Numbered from the stretch's first letter, positions 35,947 to 48,566 are shown. The stretch: 64,000 bases of DNA from Anagrus nilaparvatae (GCA_022575985.1 JAKSXM010000231.1:9938501-10002500); one strand, 5' to 3'. Notes: generated from the sequence alone by a model not told the origin. Numbers and translations: made by a program.

Positions 35947-36520
35947 ATTTGTTTAAAAAAAAAAAATATCTTTATGAAAAAGATTTAATTTTTGAGTGAT
36001 GTAATAATTTATATTTTCATGTTAATATAAAACAAAATAATTTTATAAGCATGATACTTAAATTTAAAATAAATTATTTTAAAAACTTCTGAATTTAATT
36101 ATCATTAGTTTTAAGTAATTATTCATGTACAAAATTAGAATAATTTTTTACTAAAGTTAACTCAATGTAGATGTAAGTTTAATAATTTTTTATAATAATT
36201 TATTTTGTACTATTGTCTATTTTAAAAAAAGAAATAAAAACAAATAAAAATTATATTTAATAATTGTTTTTTTTTAATTACTTTTTTAGTTATAAAAAAA
36301 TATACATTTTATAATTAATATTTATAATACAAAATTTCAAAATATATTTTTCTATAAAAATAGTTATTTAATTAATATTGTATATATGATATACCCTATT
36401 GTCAGTCTTTAAGTATGAGTGTTTTAGACTTGATTATTAATTCTCAACAATTCATAACTTTAACCTATATTATTTTAAAAACATAACAATTTTATGAATG
36501 TTATATTAACACATGTACAA
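35947..36520. other. Convergent 3' intergenic region (pavarotti / Rab)
   Basis: Only ~575 bp separate the two stop codons, so the 3' untranslated regions may approach or overlap. Several AATAAA-type hexamers lie on the plus strand near 36230-36250 and could serve pavarotti. No other feature seen. Confidence 0.5.
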
Positions 36521-37393
36521 TTAACAACAGAAATGTGGCTTTTCATGAATTCCATGAGCAATTCCTGAATAGCTGACCCCTTCTTCACTAAGAGGTTTAT
36601 CGGAAATATTATTATAACTACTATCGTCATAAATTTTAAGACTCGTTATAACATCACTTTCACCTTCGGACATTTTGTAAATGCCAGTTGCTGTTGCTAA
36701 CATTACGTCGTCAATTCCTTCCTCTGTAAGTGCTGATGTTTCATAGTAGCATGCACCTATCAAAGCTGCATATTCTTTGGATTCATCAGCGCTTACATTT
36801 CTATTAGAAGCTAAGTCAATCTTATTTCCTATAACAACTAGAACAACTGGCTGCTCCACATTTCTTTTTAATTCAGTAGCCCAGGATTTTATTGCAACAA
36901 AACTACTGTAATCTGTTATATCAAAAACCAGAAAGGCAGCATTGGTATTCCTATAGTACATGGGAGCCATGGATCTATAACGTTCTTGACCAGCTGTATC
37001 CCAAACCTAAATAATAGATTAAAAAAGTTAACATTTTTCCGTGATTCAAAATGATAAAATAAATATAATCTTTACTTGAAGTTTTATCCTAGCATTTTCT
37101 AAATTAATTTTGCAACTTATAAATGAAGCCCCTATTGTTGGACTTGCAACATCATTAAATGATCTATTTGCATACCTAGTAATAATACTTGTTTTTCCTA
37201 CACCTAAAAAATTTTTTACTGCTATAAAACTTGAAAAGCATATGCAAAATAATGATATATTTAGTTATTTAAAGAGATGTTTAAGCAACTTAAAATATTT
37301 AAAAGTAACGAAAAATAGTATTCATTTTTTAAATTAACGGTATAAATTACCTTGAGAACCCAAAATCACTATTTTTCCTTCGATTGTTTTCAT
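36521..37393 (-). CDS. Rab-family small GTPase (Rab5/21/22/31-like), three coding exons, complete
   Basis: Coding exons on the minus strand are 37351-37393, 37076-37203 and 36521-37006, with GT/AG borders and a joined length of 657 nt (218 aa). The start gives MKTIEGKIVILG. Motifs: P-loop GSQGVGKT (residues 12-19), switch I with Thr37 in SPTIGASF, switch II WDTAGQER (59-66), NKID (118-121), TSA (147-149) and a C-terminal Cys-Cys for double geranylgeranylation. The SPTIGASF and 'MAPMYYR' signatures resemble the endosomal Rab5/22/31 group, but the N-terminal strand and the acidic C-terminal third are divergent, so I do not give a subtype. Expected role: membrane-anchored GTP switch in vesicle traffic. 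The gap between exons 1 and 2 is ~147 bp and between exons 2 and 3 only ~69 bp. Confidence 0.93.
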
Positions 37394-37765
37394 TTTCGTA
37401 CATAACAAAGACAATGAACAGCTATCAACTAATTACCTATTTATGTTGATCTTTTATTTAATTTTGAGTGCTGTGGGTTAAAAAAGAATTGTTTTTTTAT
37501 GTATTAAGTTGGTATTAAGTCAGAACAAAGGACAAATTTTATAATACACTTGTTGAAATATATTTAAATTCTTAAACTTTAATCTTCCATTTTAATTTAC
37601 GCTTTTATAAGTAAATAATTAAAATGTCACACTTATTATTATACTCATCTTATTATTATATCGCTTATTATTTTTTTTATTCTCAAACGATAATACAGAT
37701 TTTTTTAAACAATTACACCCCCATAAAAATATCTCTTCTGCTGTTCATGATTGCTTTATATTTAT
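37394..37765. promoter_or_regulatory. Upstream region of the Rab gene
   Basis: AT-rich DNA immediately 5' of the Rab start codon. It should hold its promoter and 5' untranslated region; no specific element can be assigned. The next repeat begins by about 37845. Confidence 0.35.
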
Positions 37766-37779
37766 TTTTGTGTGAGTAG

Positions 37780-38465
37780 CTTCCCGTGGGATTTCGCTAC
37801 TCGGATCCTACTCGATCCGAGAAAATTTAACATCGAGATCGAGCGTTTTACTCCAGTCAAATCACGGTTTTGGTGGTATTGTTTGTGGCCGCTATCAGAT
37901 TTGGTCTACTACAGGTTTTTTGGGTCGTTGAACACGAAAATCGGGGCCTTTTCTATGAGAAATTGGGGCTTGACCCTGAAATTAGCCAAAACTACCCCTA
38001 AAAGGGGTGTTTTCGAAACTTTCGCTCTATAGCCCTCCAAGATTTAGTCTACTAAGGGTTTTTGGGGTCGCTGATCACGAATATTGAAGTTATAAATATG
38101 AAAAATTACCCCTTACCCTAGGGGTGTTTTCGCTACTTTTGCTCTAGCCCTACAACTCTACAAGATTCGATCTAATAGGGTTTTTTGGGACGCTACTTAC
38201 AAAAATTGACGTCTTTTCAATTAAAACGTAATTCTTCAAACTTAAATTAGCCAAAACTACTCCTAAAATGGCACTTTCGCTATATTCGATCTAGCCTTAA
38301 TTATTCTAAAAAATTTTTTAAATGATAAAAAATTTGCTTACCTTTATTTTAAAACATCAATTTTTGTGATCAGTGACCCAAAAAACCCTTATAGACCAAA
38401 TCATAAAGGGCTAGAGAGAAAGTAGAGAAAACACCCCTCTTAGGGGTAGTTTCCCGTATCGAAAA
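37780..38465. repeat. Inverted repeat of the 'GGGTCGCTGATC' module family
   Basis: The phrases 'tttactccagtcaaa', 'tttggtctactacaggtttt' and 'gaacacgaaaatcgggg' also occur at about 7085-7210 and 20030-20130, so this is a third copy of that family. Inverted arms at about 38110-38215 and 38360-38455 pair ('aggggtgttttcgctact' against 'agtagagaaaacacccct'). The module occurs in both orientations: 'gggtttttggggtcgctgat' at 38056 and 'atcagtgacccaaaaaaccc' near 38372. The 93-aa ORF here is not coding. Confidence 0.65.
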
Positions 38466-38911
38466 ATCCTGTGCAAGCGTTGTGCACAACGTTGTGCACA
38501 AGATGTACACAAGTTTGTACAAAAGCTTGTGCTCAAGCTTATTGTGCACAAAATCGCGAAATTTTGTGCATTAAATAGAAAAAAACTTAGTTTTTAAAAA
38601 CTTAGTCACCTAATGGGGTGATTTAAATCCAATATATCTTTTTTATAAAGGCACCCCTAGGATTTAGGTTTGGTTAGGCTAGCTGGGGGGGTGGTGCACT
38701 TAAAGGGACGTTTTAAACCTATTTCTTATTATAAAGACACCCCTAGAAGCATTTTTTTGTAGTAAAATTTTTTATAAAACTTTTTGTTACGACCTTGTTG
38801 GACCAATAATAAATCTTTTCGATTTATAAATTAATAAAAAACTGCTAAGCACCTCCAAAAACGCTCGAAATCAACCGACTCCTCACGGAAATTCGTTCCT
38901 TCTATAGTATA
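38466..38911. repeat. Spacer containing a TTGTGCACAA cluster
   Basis: The 10-bp palindrome TTGTGCACAA occurs exactly at 38480-38489, 38492-38501 and 38542-38551, with near copies ('tgtacacaa', 'tttgtacaaa', 'cttgtgctcaag') between them, all within ~80 bp. The rest up to 38911 is gene-free, with scattered short C and G runs. Confidence 0.6.
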
Positions 38912-40960
38912 AGAGACATTCTACAATTGAGCGATTGACGTCTGCGATCGTGCGCAGCGCTTGCGTTTGGCAGGGAGGCAACTGTTGTAAAAAAATAAAT
39001 TAAAATGCGGTAGTGGTAGAGATAGCAGAATAAAATAATGAAAAATTAGCAAAATTAATGAAAATAAATAGAAAACATGTAGAATTTATTTTTTTTTATC
39101 AGTTTTTTATTGTAAAAATTTTACAAATAATAAAAAATAACCTTAAAACTATAGAAGTTATTATTTTTATTTATTTAATGAAAATAAGTTTAAGATTTAA
39201 AAAAAAAAATGAACTAAAAAATCAAGAAAAAAAATAGTAGTTTAAAAACTTTCATTCGAGCCTTCATTCCTCTTTCATCCTCAATGAACTTAGAGAAATC
39301 TGACTATCATATTATAATTATAATACTTGTTAAAAGAAATAAAGTTTAAAAATTTTGATTCTAAAGTTCTAAGATTAAATTATTTTAATTGATTTTCCTG
39401 ACTTGATCCTGAAACAGTTTTGTACTTTATCTTAGTTATGTTAACGGTAAGCGAGTACCAGATACAACTTGGCTTATAAGTTTCTTAAACTTGTAAACCT
39501 GAATAGTCCAAGTCTTAAAATTTGTTTCTTCTAGTTCTGGTGGGTAAACAGAACTAGGAAAAACAAACTCCAAGGCTTTTGAATGTCAGGTTTCTAATTT
39601 GACTCCAAAATTTTTAAGATTTGAAAAAAAATCTTCGAGTCTTCAGATGACTTCTATAAAGCTTTTGAGAATCAATTCTGAACTATAGAAAAATATCAAA
39701 ATTATTTTTAGCAAGTTCTAATAGGTAAAAAGAACTAGAAAAAAATAACCCAATTATTCTATCAGTTGCAGTTATGGTTTTGGTTCTGAAACTTTTTCTT
39801 ATAGTTTTAGTTGTTAAATCGACAAACGAATAAGCTATATCTTTTACCTTATAAGTTTCTGATAATCTTAATACTCCAAGTCTTAAAATTTTTTTCTTCT
39901 AATTTGGATGGACCAAAAGAACCAGAAAAAATAAACTTTCAGGCTCCAGCATTTCAGGTTCCTGATTTAACACAAAAAGTGGAGTATTAAGGTTATCAGA
40001 TTCATACAGAAACTCATAAGGTAAAAGATATATATCTGATTCGTTTGTCGATTTAACAACTAAAACTATAAGAAAAAGTTTCAGAACCAAAACCATAACT
40101 GCAACTGATAGAATAATTGGGTTATTTTTTTCTAGTTCTTTTTAACTATTAGAACTTGCTAAAAATAATTTTGATATTTTTCTATAGTTCAGAATTGATT
40201 CTCAAAAGCTTTATAGAAGTCATCTGAAGACTCGAAGATTTTTTTTCAAATCTTAAAAATTTTGGAGTCAAATTAGAAACCTGACATTCAAAAGCCTTGG
40301 AGTTTGTTTTTCCTAGTTCTGTTTACCCACCAGAACTAGAAGAAACAAATTTTAAGACTTGGACTATTCAGGTTTACAAGTTTAAGAAACTTATAAGCCA
40401 AGTTGTATCTGGTACTCGCTTACCGTTAACATAACTAAGATAGAGTACAAAACTGTTTCAGGATCAAGTCAGGAAAATCAATTAAAATAATTTAATCTTA
40501 GAACTTTAGAATCAAAAATTTTAAACTTTATTTCTTTTAACAAGTATTATAATTATAATATGATAGTCAGATTTCTCTAAGTTCATTGAGGATGAAAGAG
40601 GAATGAAGGCTCGAATGAAAGTTTTGAAACTACTATTTTTTTTCTTGATTTTTTAGTTCATTTTTTTTTTTAAATCTTAAACTTATTTTCATTAAATAAA
40701 TAAAAATAATAACTTCTATAGTTTTAAGGTTATTTTTTATTATTTGTAAAATTTTTACAATAAAAAACTGATAAAAAAAAATAAATTCTACATATGTTTT
40801 CTATTTATTTTCATTAATTTTGTTAATTTTTCATTATTTTATTCTGCTATCTCTACCACTACCGCATTTTAATTTATTTTTTTACAACAGTTGCCTCCCT
40901 GCCGAACGCAAGCGCTGCGCACGATCGCAGACGTCAATCGCTCAATTGTAGAATGTCTCT
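38912..40960. mobile_element. Giant palindrome, arms ~970 bp, spacer ~95 bp
   Basis: The left terminus AGAGACATTCTACAATTGAG (38912) is exactly mirrored at 40941-40960. Just inside lies a GC-rich block, 'cgatcgtgcgcagcgcttgc', and its inverse. Mirror symmetry runs to about 39880 / 39975 around a centre at 39936 with very few differences (for example 'gttctggtgggtaaacagaa' against its inverse near 40314). The loop at about 39881-39973 is unique. A 65-aa minus ORF over the centre is not a gene. No clear target duplication: 'agtata' lies left and 'aactaac' right. It is a non-autonomous foldback or an inverted duplication. Confidence 0.85.
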
Positions 40961-42658
40961 AACTAACGCGCTGTGTTAAATACGGCCATTCGGAGGGTCT
41001 ATTGAGCCCCATTGCGTAAAACTGCTCTAAGAAGTTGAAAATTAAAAAAAAATTATTTTCAACAGAAAGATAATACTACTTCAAAATATGTAAAATTAAA
41101 GTAAATAATAAAAAAATTTGTAAAAAATTAGTAATAAACAAAATCATTAAAAACGAGACTGATTTTCTTATTTTAAAAATAATCCAAAATTGGTTAATTT
41201 AGCTTTTGATTTGTTTTAAGCTGTTTTGAGGTAATTCCTAAAGCTCGTAATTAATGAATAATATTTTATTTAACTTCTTATTATTATAAATTAATATTGT
41301 TTTTATTAGTTAATTACCATCATTCCAATTAAAAAAGTTTTAAAAGCTATGTAAGTAATTTTTAATTAAAAAAAAGTTTTTTTAACTTTTGAGTTGCTTT
41401 AAGATGCTAATAATTAAAAACTCATATCCTTGTTTATAAAAACGCTTTTTTTTAGTAATTAATGAGTACAAAACAACTGAAAAAACATAAATATATCGTT
41501 TTTAATGATTTTAAATTGATTTAAAAAAAATTGGTTTTTTAAATATTGTAAAAATGTGATTTTGAGCCTTCCAACTAAAAAAAAAACTATTGTACTCGCA
41601 AATTTTTTTCTGTTCATTGCTTTTTCATGACTCTATACATAATATGATTTAAAGAACTAAAAAAAAGTATTAATAAGGTGGGCATTAATTTTTTTTCTTC
41701 AAAAGTTTGATCATTTTAAGCGCAATCTTTTGGTAGATTTTCTCTGGTAACTAAATTTAAAAAAAATGAAAAAAAAAGGACATTAAATTTTATTTTTCAA
41801 TTTTTTCATAACATTTGCAAAATGACCGTTTTTTAACATTGTTTTTAGTAAATAAGAAGATAAAGAAGTAATAGGGGTAGGCGAAATTTATTTTTTTTGG
41901 ATTCGCGAAAAAAAACATAATAATAAAGTTTTGCAAAAAAAAAAATTTATTAAGATCCCTTCAGCAAGAAATTAACAAGACAATTCATATTAACGAGGTT
42001 GCAAAAAAGGGTCGAATTTTTCGGTCACTCTTGATTTTCATATACTTTTCAATTAAAGTTTTTTTTTGTTTTTTACTGCACTGAATTTTGGGATACCTAA
42101 AGTAAGTTTTTAAATAGTTTTGGTGGATAATTTGTCAAAAATATTTAAGGTTATTTTTTTGTTTTATGGATGGATTGAAACCTTTCCTTTTTATATATTT
42201 ATAAATAAGTATCTCGATAAGTATTTATTATACTCCAACACACTTTCACTTTTACACTTTTGTCAATAAACTTTTTATAATATATGTTTATAAATAATAT
42301 AAATTCTTCTTGAAAAATATTTTCAGTTTTGTTAAGTTTTGTGTAATTACTTTGCAATAATTAAAAAAAAAATTACTTTAATTATTACATAAAATGCACC
42401 CATAGAACTAAAATGCTAAATTATTTAAATTATACAAATTTGAATAAAAATATTATTTTCATGGTCATTAGAAATAGAAGTAACAAAATAGTTTTTTATT
42501 TGCCACTTCAAAATATAATAATATAATCTTTCTTCTAAAAATATAAGCATTCCCGCCGACGACAACGATTTCGGGACTGAAACTTTTTATTCAGTACACA
42601 CTGCCGCTGTGCGTCCGGCAAAGACGTGTTTTCTCGCCACTGATGCAGAAAAACCGTA
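40961..42658. other. Gene-free AT-rich stretch
   Basis: Long A/T runs and no ORF with coding character. A GC-richer patch near 42550-42650 ('cccgccgacgacaacgattt') lies just before the small MITE at 42660. Nothing else supported. Confidence 0.45.
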
Positions 42659-42659
42659 T

Positions 42660-42746
42660 ACGACCCTGGTCCATAAAAAAAGAATGCCCCAAATCACAAT
42701 TTACGTGTGATTTGGGCTATTCTTTATTTTTCTGGACACGGGTCGT
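42660..42746. mobile_element. Small MITE, CGACCC...GGGTCG family, second copy
   Basis: An 87-bp near-complete hairpin: ACGACCCTGGTCCA at the left and TGGACACGGGTCGT at the right, with 'agaatgccccaaatcaca' against 'tgtgatttgggctattct' inside. TA occurs at both edges of CGACCC/GGGTCG, consistent with (but not proof of) a TA duplication. Same family as 24721-24837. Confidence 0.65.
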
Positions 42747-42749
42747 AAT

Positions 42750-45190
42750 ATACTATTTAGTATCTTCTTATAGGTCTTTTTTTTTGTTTATAGCGTCTAT
42801 ATAAATATTCTTGAAACAGAATAAATAAAATAATAACGACAATATGGAAGTTCATTTTTTTATCGCAAAATTAATATTTGGAAAATTAAATATCTGCAAA
42901 ATGAAAAATGATAAATATATCTGTTAAATCTTTAAAAAATTAAAATTTTTTTTCAAACTCTTAAAATAAATAATTCTGATAAGTATAACTATTTCTCAAA
43001 GCAAATTCAATCCCAATAAGAAATATAGTTGGTCGTACAGAAAGAGCTGGCATTACTTGTCAGTTTAATGCAAACTTTATACTCGCAACTATTGGGCACA
43101 CTACCCTATCGAAGGATTTTTTTTTTTTTTTAATGATAGAAAATAAAGAAATTAAGATTCGGGAGTCACAGAAACGATTTTCAGTAAAAAAATTATATTG
43201 CTAACCGAAAAACAGTTTTTCGGGAATTACAGATGACAGACAGTAAGAACTTGATAACGCTAAAAATAATATTCTTACTGTAGTCAAGGGTTCTAAAGGT
43301 CAGTATTAATGATATTCCAGTAAAAATTTTTATTTTTTTTCCCGAAATAAATTTTTAGGGATCCAAGATGGCGGACCGAAAAAATAAAAAAAAATAAAAT
43401 TGCAGTTTTACTCAATGAAGTGGTTTCTGGGGTCAGTTAATATGATATTTCAATAAAAATATTCATTTATTTACCCTGAAGTAAATTTTCGGGAATCCAA
43501 GATGGCGGACCAAAAAAGCAACAAAACTCAAATTGACATAAATTGGACATTTTTGCACCTAGAGGGCTAGGAATAAATTAAGAAGGAATTATATTTAATA
43601 TATCAAAAACATGTGCAAAATTTGGGGTCAACCCGTGAAGCCCATTTTGCGAGCGCTGTACCTGTTAGATTTTTTCGGATATCTGAGAGTTAAAACCACT
43701 CGAAAACACGAGTCTTACGATATGCCTTCAAATTTTTTTTTTTATTTTCCAGGGCCGAATTAAGGAGTAATAAAAAAATAATGCCTCATATACCATTATT
43801 TTCTCCCTCAGAAAAAGATAAATGGATAAAAAAGATTATTTTAGATTAGTCAATAATGCATTCTAAACATAAATTATTAACATTCTTAACATTCTTTTTT
43901 TTAAATTTGAAATAATAAACAATATTTTTCAATTGCAAAATTATTATAATTACAAAAAAAAAATATTATATCTAATTATTAAGGTACATGATAACAAAAA
44001 GAAAAATTAATTGTATTACAAGGTTCAAGTGCAACTCAGATATATTTTGCCATAAAAAGTCTTGCGTATAAAAAAAAATGTAACGTATGTGCATCATAAA
44101 ATAATAGTCATGAGTAGGGAAAAAAGAAGTGTGAAAGAAAGGATGATATTTTTTTTATTTAAAAAAGAAGAGGGGCTTATTTATAAGGATGGGCTCATCC
44201 CTCTCCTTGTAACACAAGAGAGGTCCAATTTTATAAAACTATAAGTAATTGTATACATTCTACAATCAAGAAGACTGGACCTGTATATTTTTCTAAAAAA
44301 TTTTTAGTCAAGTGTTCTTTTATAATTTAGTGATTTCAGTGTGTGCTATTATTATTTGTTCGGAATAATTTTTTTATTTTTTTTTCATCTATTCTAAGCC
44401 CAATGTTATTAATATTTACAACATGATTATTTATTCAAGTGCAAGTTGTAAGATTACTTTTTTTTTCCTTATATATTTAATTTTACTAAAACTATCTTAT
44501 TTATTATTTGCTATTTTATTTATTTTTACATGATTGCGTAAAAAATAAATAATTATAAACATGCTTTTTTGCAAAATTTTTATTAGAAAAACATATTTTA
44601 TAAAATAATAAATCATTGATACATCATGTATTCTTGCGAAAGCGTGCGGCTATCATACAGCAAGAGATGTGATTCGTTTTAGGGTTGTCTGACTAACTCG
44701 TCTGTTTCTACTTATAAAAAACTTGCGTTTTAGAAACTGATGCTTTTGATTTTACTAACTTTAAACCAATAGGTTTTCATATTATTATTTTATTTTCTTT
44801 TACTGAATTTTTTATTTACCAGCATCCTCAAAAGCGTTTTTTTTTTAAATATTTTTTTGTTTTCAAAATTAAAATACGATTTTTGGTTTATACAAGTCAA
44901 ATTTCGAATTCTTTGCATATTTTGTGACCCTTAGAAACTGAAAAACCGATTCTTACGTCACGTATGTATGTTATTATGTGAGTGTGTGTGTGTTGAAGAG
45001 GAATTGCTTTCGTGGTGTTTTAATGCACATCATCATTAATTAATCTGAAAATTGCATTATAATGAACTAGGCATCAGTATATTGTTATAATGATGTCCAA
45101 AATATTAGTTTAATAATCAATATACGCAAAAACGTGCTTATACCATATATATTTTTAATTAAAATTAGATCCAAAAATAATAAAAAACAA
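42750..45190. repeat. Gene-free stretch with short tandem units and repeat-terminus fragments
   Basis: Two to three ~137-bp units ending 'gggatccaagatggcggacc' / 'gggaatccaagatggcggacc' lie at about 43150-43515. At 43690-43795 a diverged fragment matches the outer terminus of the 22672-24424 palindrome family ('gaattaaggagtaataaaaa' and 'aatgcctcatata'). At about 44935-45215 lies a diverged copy of the tail that closes the tandem blocks, with a GT-rich run and 'aaaacgtgcttata'. The 60-aa ORF at 44062 is not supported as a gene. Confidence 0.5.
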
Positions 45191-45214
45191 AAGTATAAAT
45201 TGCTTCCGAAGGGA

Positions 45215-45585
45215 GCAAAAAAATTTCAAAAAAATTTTTGTTTGATTTTTTTCTGATTTTGACTTGTTTGTACCTCAATCATGAATCGTTACTAGTTGAG
45301 ATGGTTTATTTCCGTCTTTTTATGATTTTTCGCGAGTTTTTGCGTTTTTTATCCTTCTAACTAACCCATAACCTCAAAAATCTATTTTTTACTATTCAAT
45401 ATTAAATTAAAAAACGCAAAGTCGCGAAAAATCACGAAAAATCACAAAAAATCGCAAAAAATCATTAAAAGACGAAAATAAACCATCTCAACTAGTAACG
45501 ATTCATCGTCCATGATTGAGATACAAACAAGCCAAAATCAGAAAAAAATCAAACAGAAATTTTTTTAAATCAAATTCGAAATTTC
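45215..45585. mobile_element. Foldback element, ~370 bp
   Basis: The left arm 'tttgatttttttctgatttt', then 'caatcatgaatcgttactag', 'ttgagatggtttatttccgt', is mirrored at about 45460-45570 ('aaaataaaccatctcaacta', 'gtaacgattcat', 'aaaatcagaaaaaaatcaaa'). Inside the right arm, 'cgaaaaatca' is repeated in tandem several times. Non-coding; target duplication not resolved. Confidence 0.65.
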
Positions 45586-45589
45586 CAAA

Positions 45590-48390
45590 ACAATAGCCCC
45601 TCGATTGCTTCTATACATAGAAATAAATAAGAAAAAGAAAAAATTATGGGTGCACATTAAAGTGGGCAGATTTTCTATAATGAGATGCACATGTGTGAGG
45701 TGTGTGTTCATAAATACTGAATAAAATGAAAATTAATAATTAAAATATTTCTAAGGAAAAAAAAATCTGCATGAATAGTTAATAAAATAATAATTTACGC
45801 AGAATCTCAACCGAAAGTGTACAAATACTAACAGAAGAATAATACTTTATATTATAGTTTAATAAAAAAAATAACTTTTTTTTAAAGTACGTAAATACTT
45901 TTTTACAAAAAAATAAAAATAATTCGTTTAATTTTTTTCTGTGAGAATTGTATTGTGTATTAAAAAAATTATTCCAATGCGAATATTTTTTTTTGTGCCA
46001 AAAACTGATATTTTTCAGCTATTCTATTATTATTCATACTACTAAAAATTAATATTTTAGTATAAAAGATGATATCTTAAACTAAAAATTTTATAAATAA
46101 AATAAAAAGTTATATACGTCATGTCACAAAAGTATTACGTTATTATATGACTAATAATAAAATCTTTTTTTTTAAAGATTTTATATATTATGTGATTATC
46201 AGCTAAAATAATACCTAAAAAAATTTACAGATTTAGAAATTTAGTTTTTATATAATTTCTTGGATCTGTCACCCGAAATTGGGAATACTTTTGACTCAAA
46301 ATTTTTTAGATTAGAAAATAAAAGGCACTATTATATTTTTTCTTTTTGGACGTATAACATTTCAGCATTAACGATTTTCCTGAAACTAAGATTAGATATC
46401 TTCTAAAATTAGATATCTAATTTTTTTCCATGGGAGCCTTAGTTTCAGGAAAATCGTTAATGCTGGATTTCTTAGATAAAATAAAAAAGATACCTTTATT
46501 TTTTTTCTTTTTTGACGTATATATTACCGAATTTCTAATAATTAATTAAAAATTCACTCTTTTTTCGGAAAAGCACAATTTTTTTTGATAATAACTTATA
46601 AGCTTTTTTGAAACTTCTTTTTTTTTAAATTTAATCATATTTTTGAATTTTAAAACGTTCTAGAAAAAACAAGTTGGATTTTACTACTTTTAGCCAAGTT
46701 ATAAACTTTCAAAGTCTAGAACCGAAAGCGTATTAGAATTGCGGGGATAGAAAATTATTTCTTGGTAGGGATCTAGGGTTTTAGCAGCAGGGAAGAGCGT
46801 AGTTTTTATTTTTTTCATTTAGGATTAAAATTTAAATTGGTCATCAGTCTTAAAATTAAAAACATTCATTGTTATCTTAAAATTTTTTAAAAGTCTCGTA
46901 AACAAGTTATTTTTTGTAAATCAGCATTGGAGTACATATTGAAAATTATGCTTTAGGATGCAACAGTTGATAAAAGGTTAAAGTAATACATGTCAAAATT
47001 AAAAATTAATAATACATGTAATTTAAAAAAATAAAATATTTTCATGCTTTTGAAGAGGCTTATTTTTTATACAATATATATTCTTACAATGAAAAATTTA
47101 TAATCTTTTTTTGAGAAAGTGAATTTATTGCATTTGAATAATATATTTTATAAACATATTACACATACCGTGCCCATTATAGCTGCTATGCATAAAGTGA
47201 CATAATTCTGTTTTACTTAAAAGAAAATTTATAACCATAAAAAATAAAAAGAATTTTAAGCAGCATAATGTACATTGTCAATGTAAAGTCAATATTTAAA
47301 AATTTATTTGAATCGATATTTTTAAGAATTGTTATTATTACGTCCATATTAAAAGTCTTAATATATTTACAAATAAATTTTTTTTTATCTCTTCGTTAAA
47401 AATAAAAAATAAAACTCAAGATGACCATGAAGAATTTTTGCTGATTATGAAGCATTTTTGGCTCCTATTGTAATAAATTATTCAACATATTTTATGTACT
47501 CGATATTTTAGTTTATATTAGGTGTATATAAAATAAAAATCGTTTATTTTAAAAATTTCAATGAAGTATAAAATTATATATATTTTTTTTATATTAAAAG
47601 TTTTAATAGTAGATTTTCATATAAGGAAAGTAGGTGATTGGTTCCCAATTGAAATACGATAAAAATTAGTACTATAACCCATGCCCAGAATAGTAAAATA
47701 TGGTTCAAATCGTAAACCCAAAAATGCACTCGTGCATTCTGAATTCTGATCACTGAAAAAAATTCTTTTAAATAATTAGATGATATTCAGATAAATAAAA
47801 GTTTACAATGATTATGTTTAAAATTTTTTTTCATTAGTTAAATCATGCGTAAAATTTCTATAATTATGATGTCATTTCAATTATTTTATTTACTTCTTTT
47901 GACGTTTATTTTCATATACTTATTCAGGAATCGTATATATAAATTTCATTCATGAGTAATTTTTCATGCATCAACTCTCTTGTGAGAAACGTTCAGAAAA
48001 GTGTATGAGTGTGAACTGCCGTTAGTATGTATTAGTGTACAGTTTTACAGCTACACAGCAACGTTTATCGAGAAATTTTGTATTATATAATTTCAAAGCT
48101 TAGCTTATTTTTAAATGTTTTAGCACAGTTTTATTATTTAAAAAAATTAATAAATCTATTAAATTAATTATCATGTTCTTTAAATCACAAGAGGAGACAA
48201 TTTGGGTTGGGAGCAATTACTCACGAAAGAGTTAATAGAAGAAGGAAACAGGAATTTTTGGCAGATAAACGTAAAAAAACTTGCACTTTTGTAAAGAAAA
48301 TGAAAAACTTTTAATTATCACACAAATAGTCTGCTTTGCTTAAAAATTCAAGCTGTTATTAAAATCAACTAAAATAGTGTATTAACTATA
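45590..48390. repeat. Gene-free stretch with a diverged inverted unit of the tandem repeat (46290-46540)
   Basis: Arms 'cagcattaacgattttcctg' (about 46362) and 'caggaaaatcgttaatgctg' (about 46446) form a hairpin. The flanking 'tttggacgtataacattt' and 'ttgacgtatatattac' phrases and 'ctgaaactaag...catgg' read like diverged units of the family at 241-2290 in minus orientation. The rest of the interval is AT-rich with no gene. Confidence 0.45.
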
Positions 48391-48392
48391 AA

Positions 48393-48534
48393 GGGCGTAA
48401 AAGTTTTGGCCGAGCACTCGTGCTAGTGCTCACGCTAGTGTCTAAAGTATTTCGTCCATGGTGCTTACGATATTTTTTGCCCTCATAGGCGTAGAACGAG
48501 TGCAGAAAAATCTTTACGCACGAGTTTTACACCC
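48393..48534. mobile_element. Candidate MITE with GGGYGTAAAA ends
   Basis: GGGCGTAAAAGTTTTGGCC at the left is an approximate inverse of the right end (minus strand GGGTGTAAAACTCGTGC). Just inside, 'gagcactcgtgctagtgctc' is a strong local palindrome. No target duplication could be fixed. Tentative. Confidence 0.35.
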
Positions 48535-48566
48535 GGGAAGGCAAAAAAGACTTAAGGAAAGCCTAA

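Noticed and set aside
37110..37337. 75-aa plus-strand ORF
   Set aside because: Antisense shadow across Rab exon 2 and its neighbouring intron.
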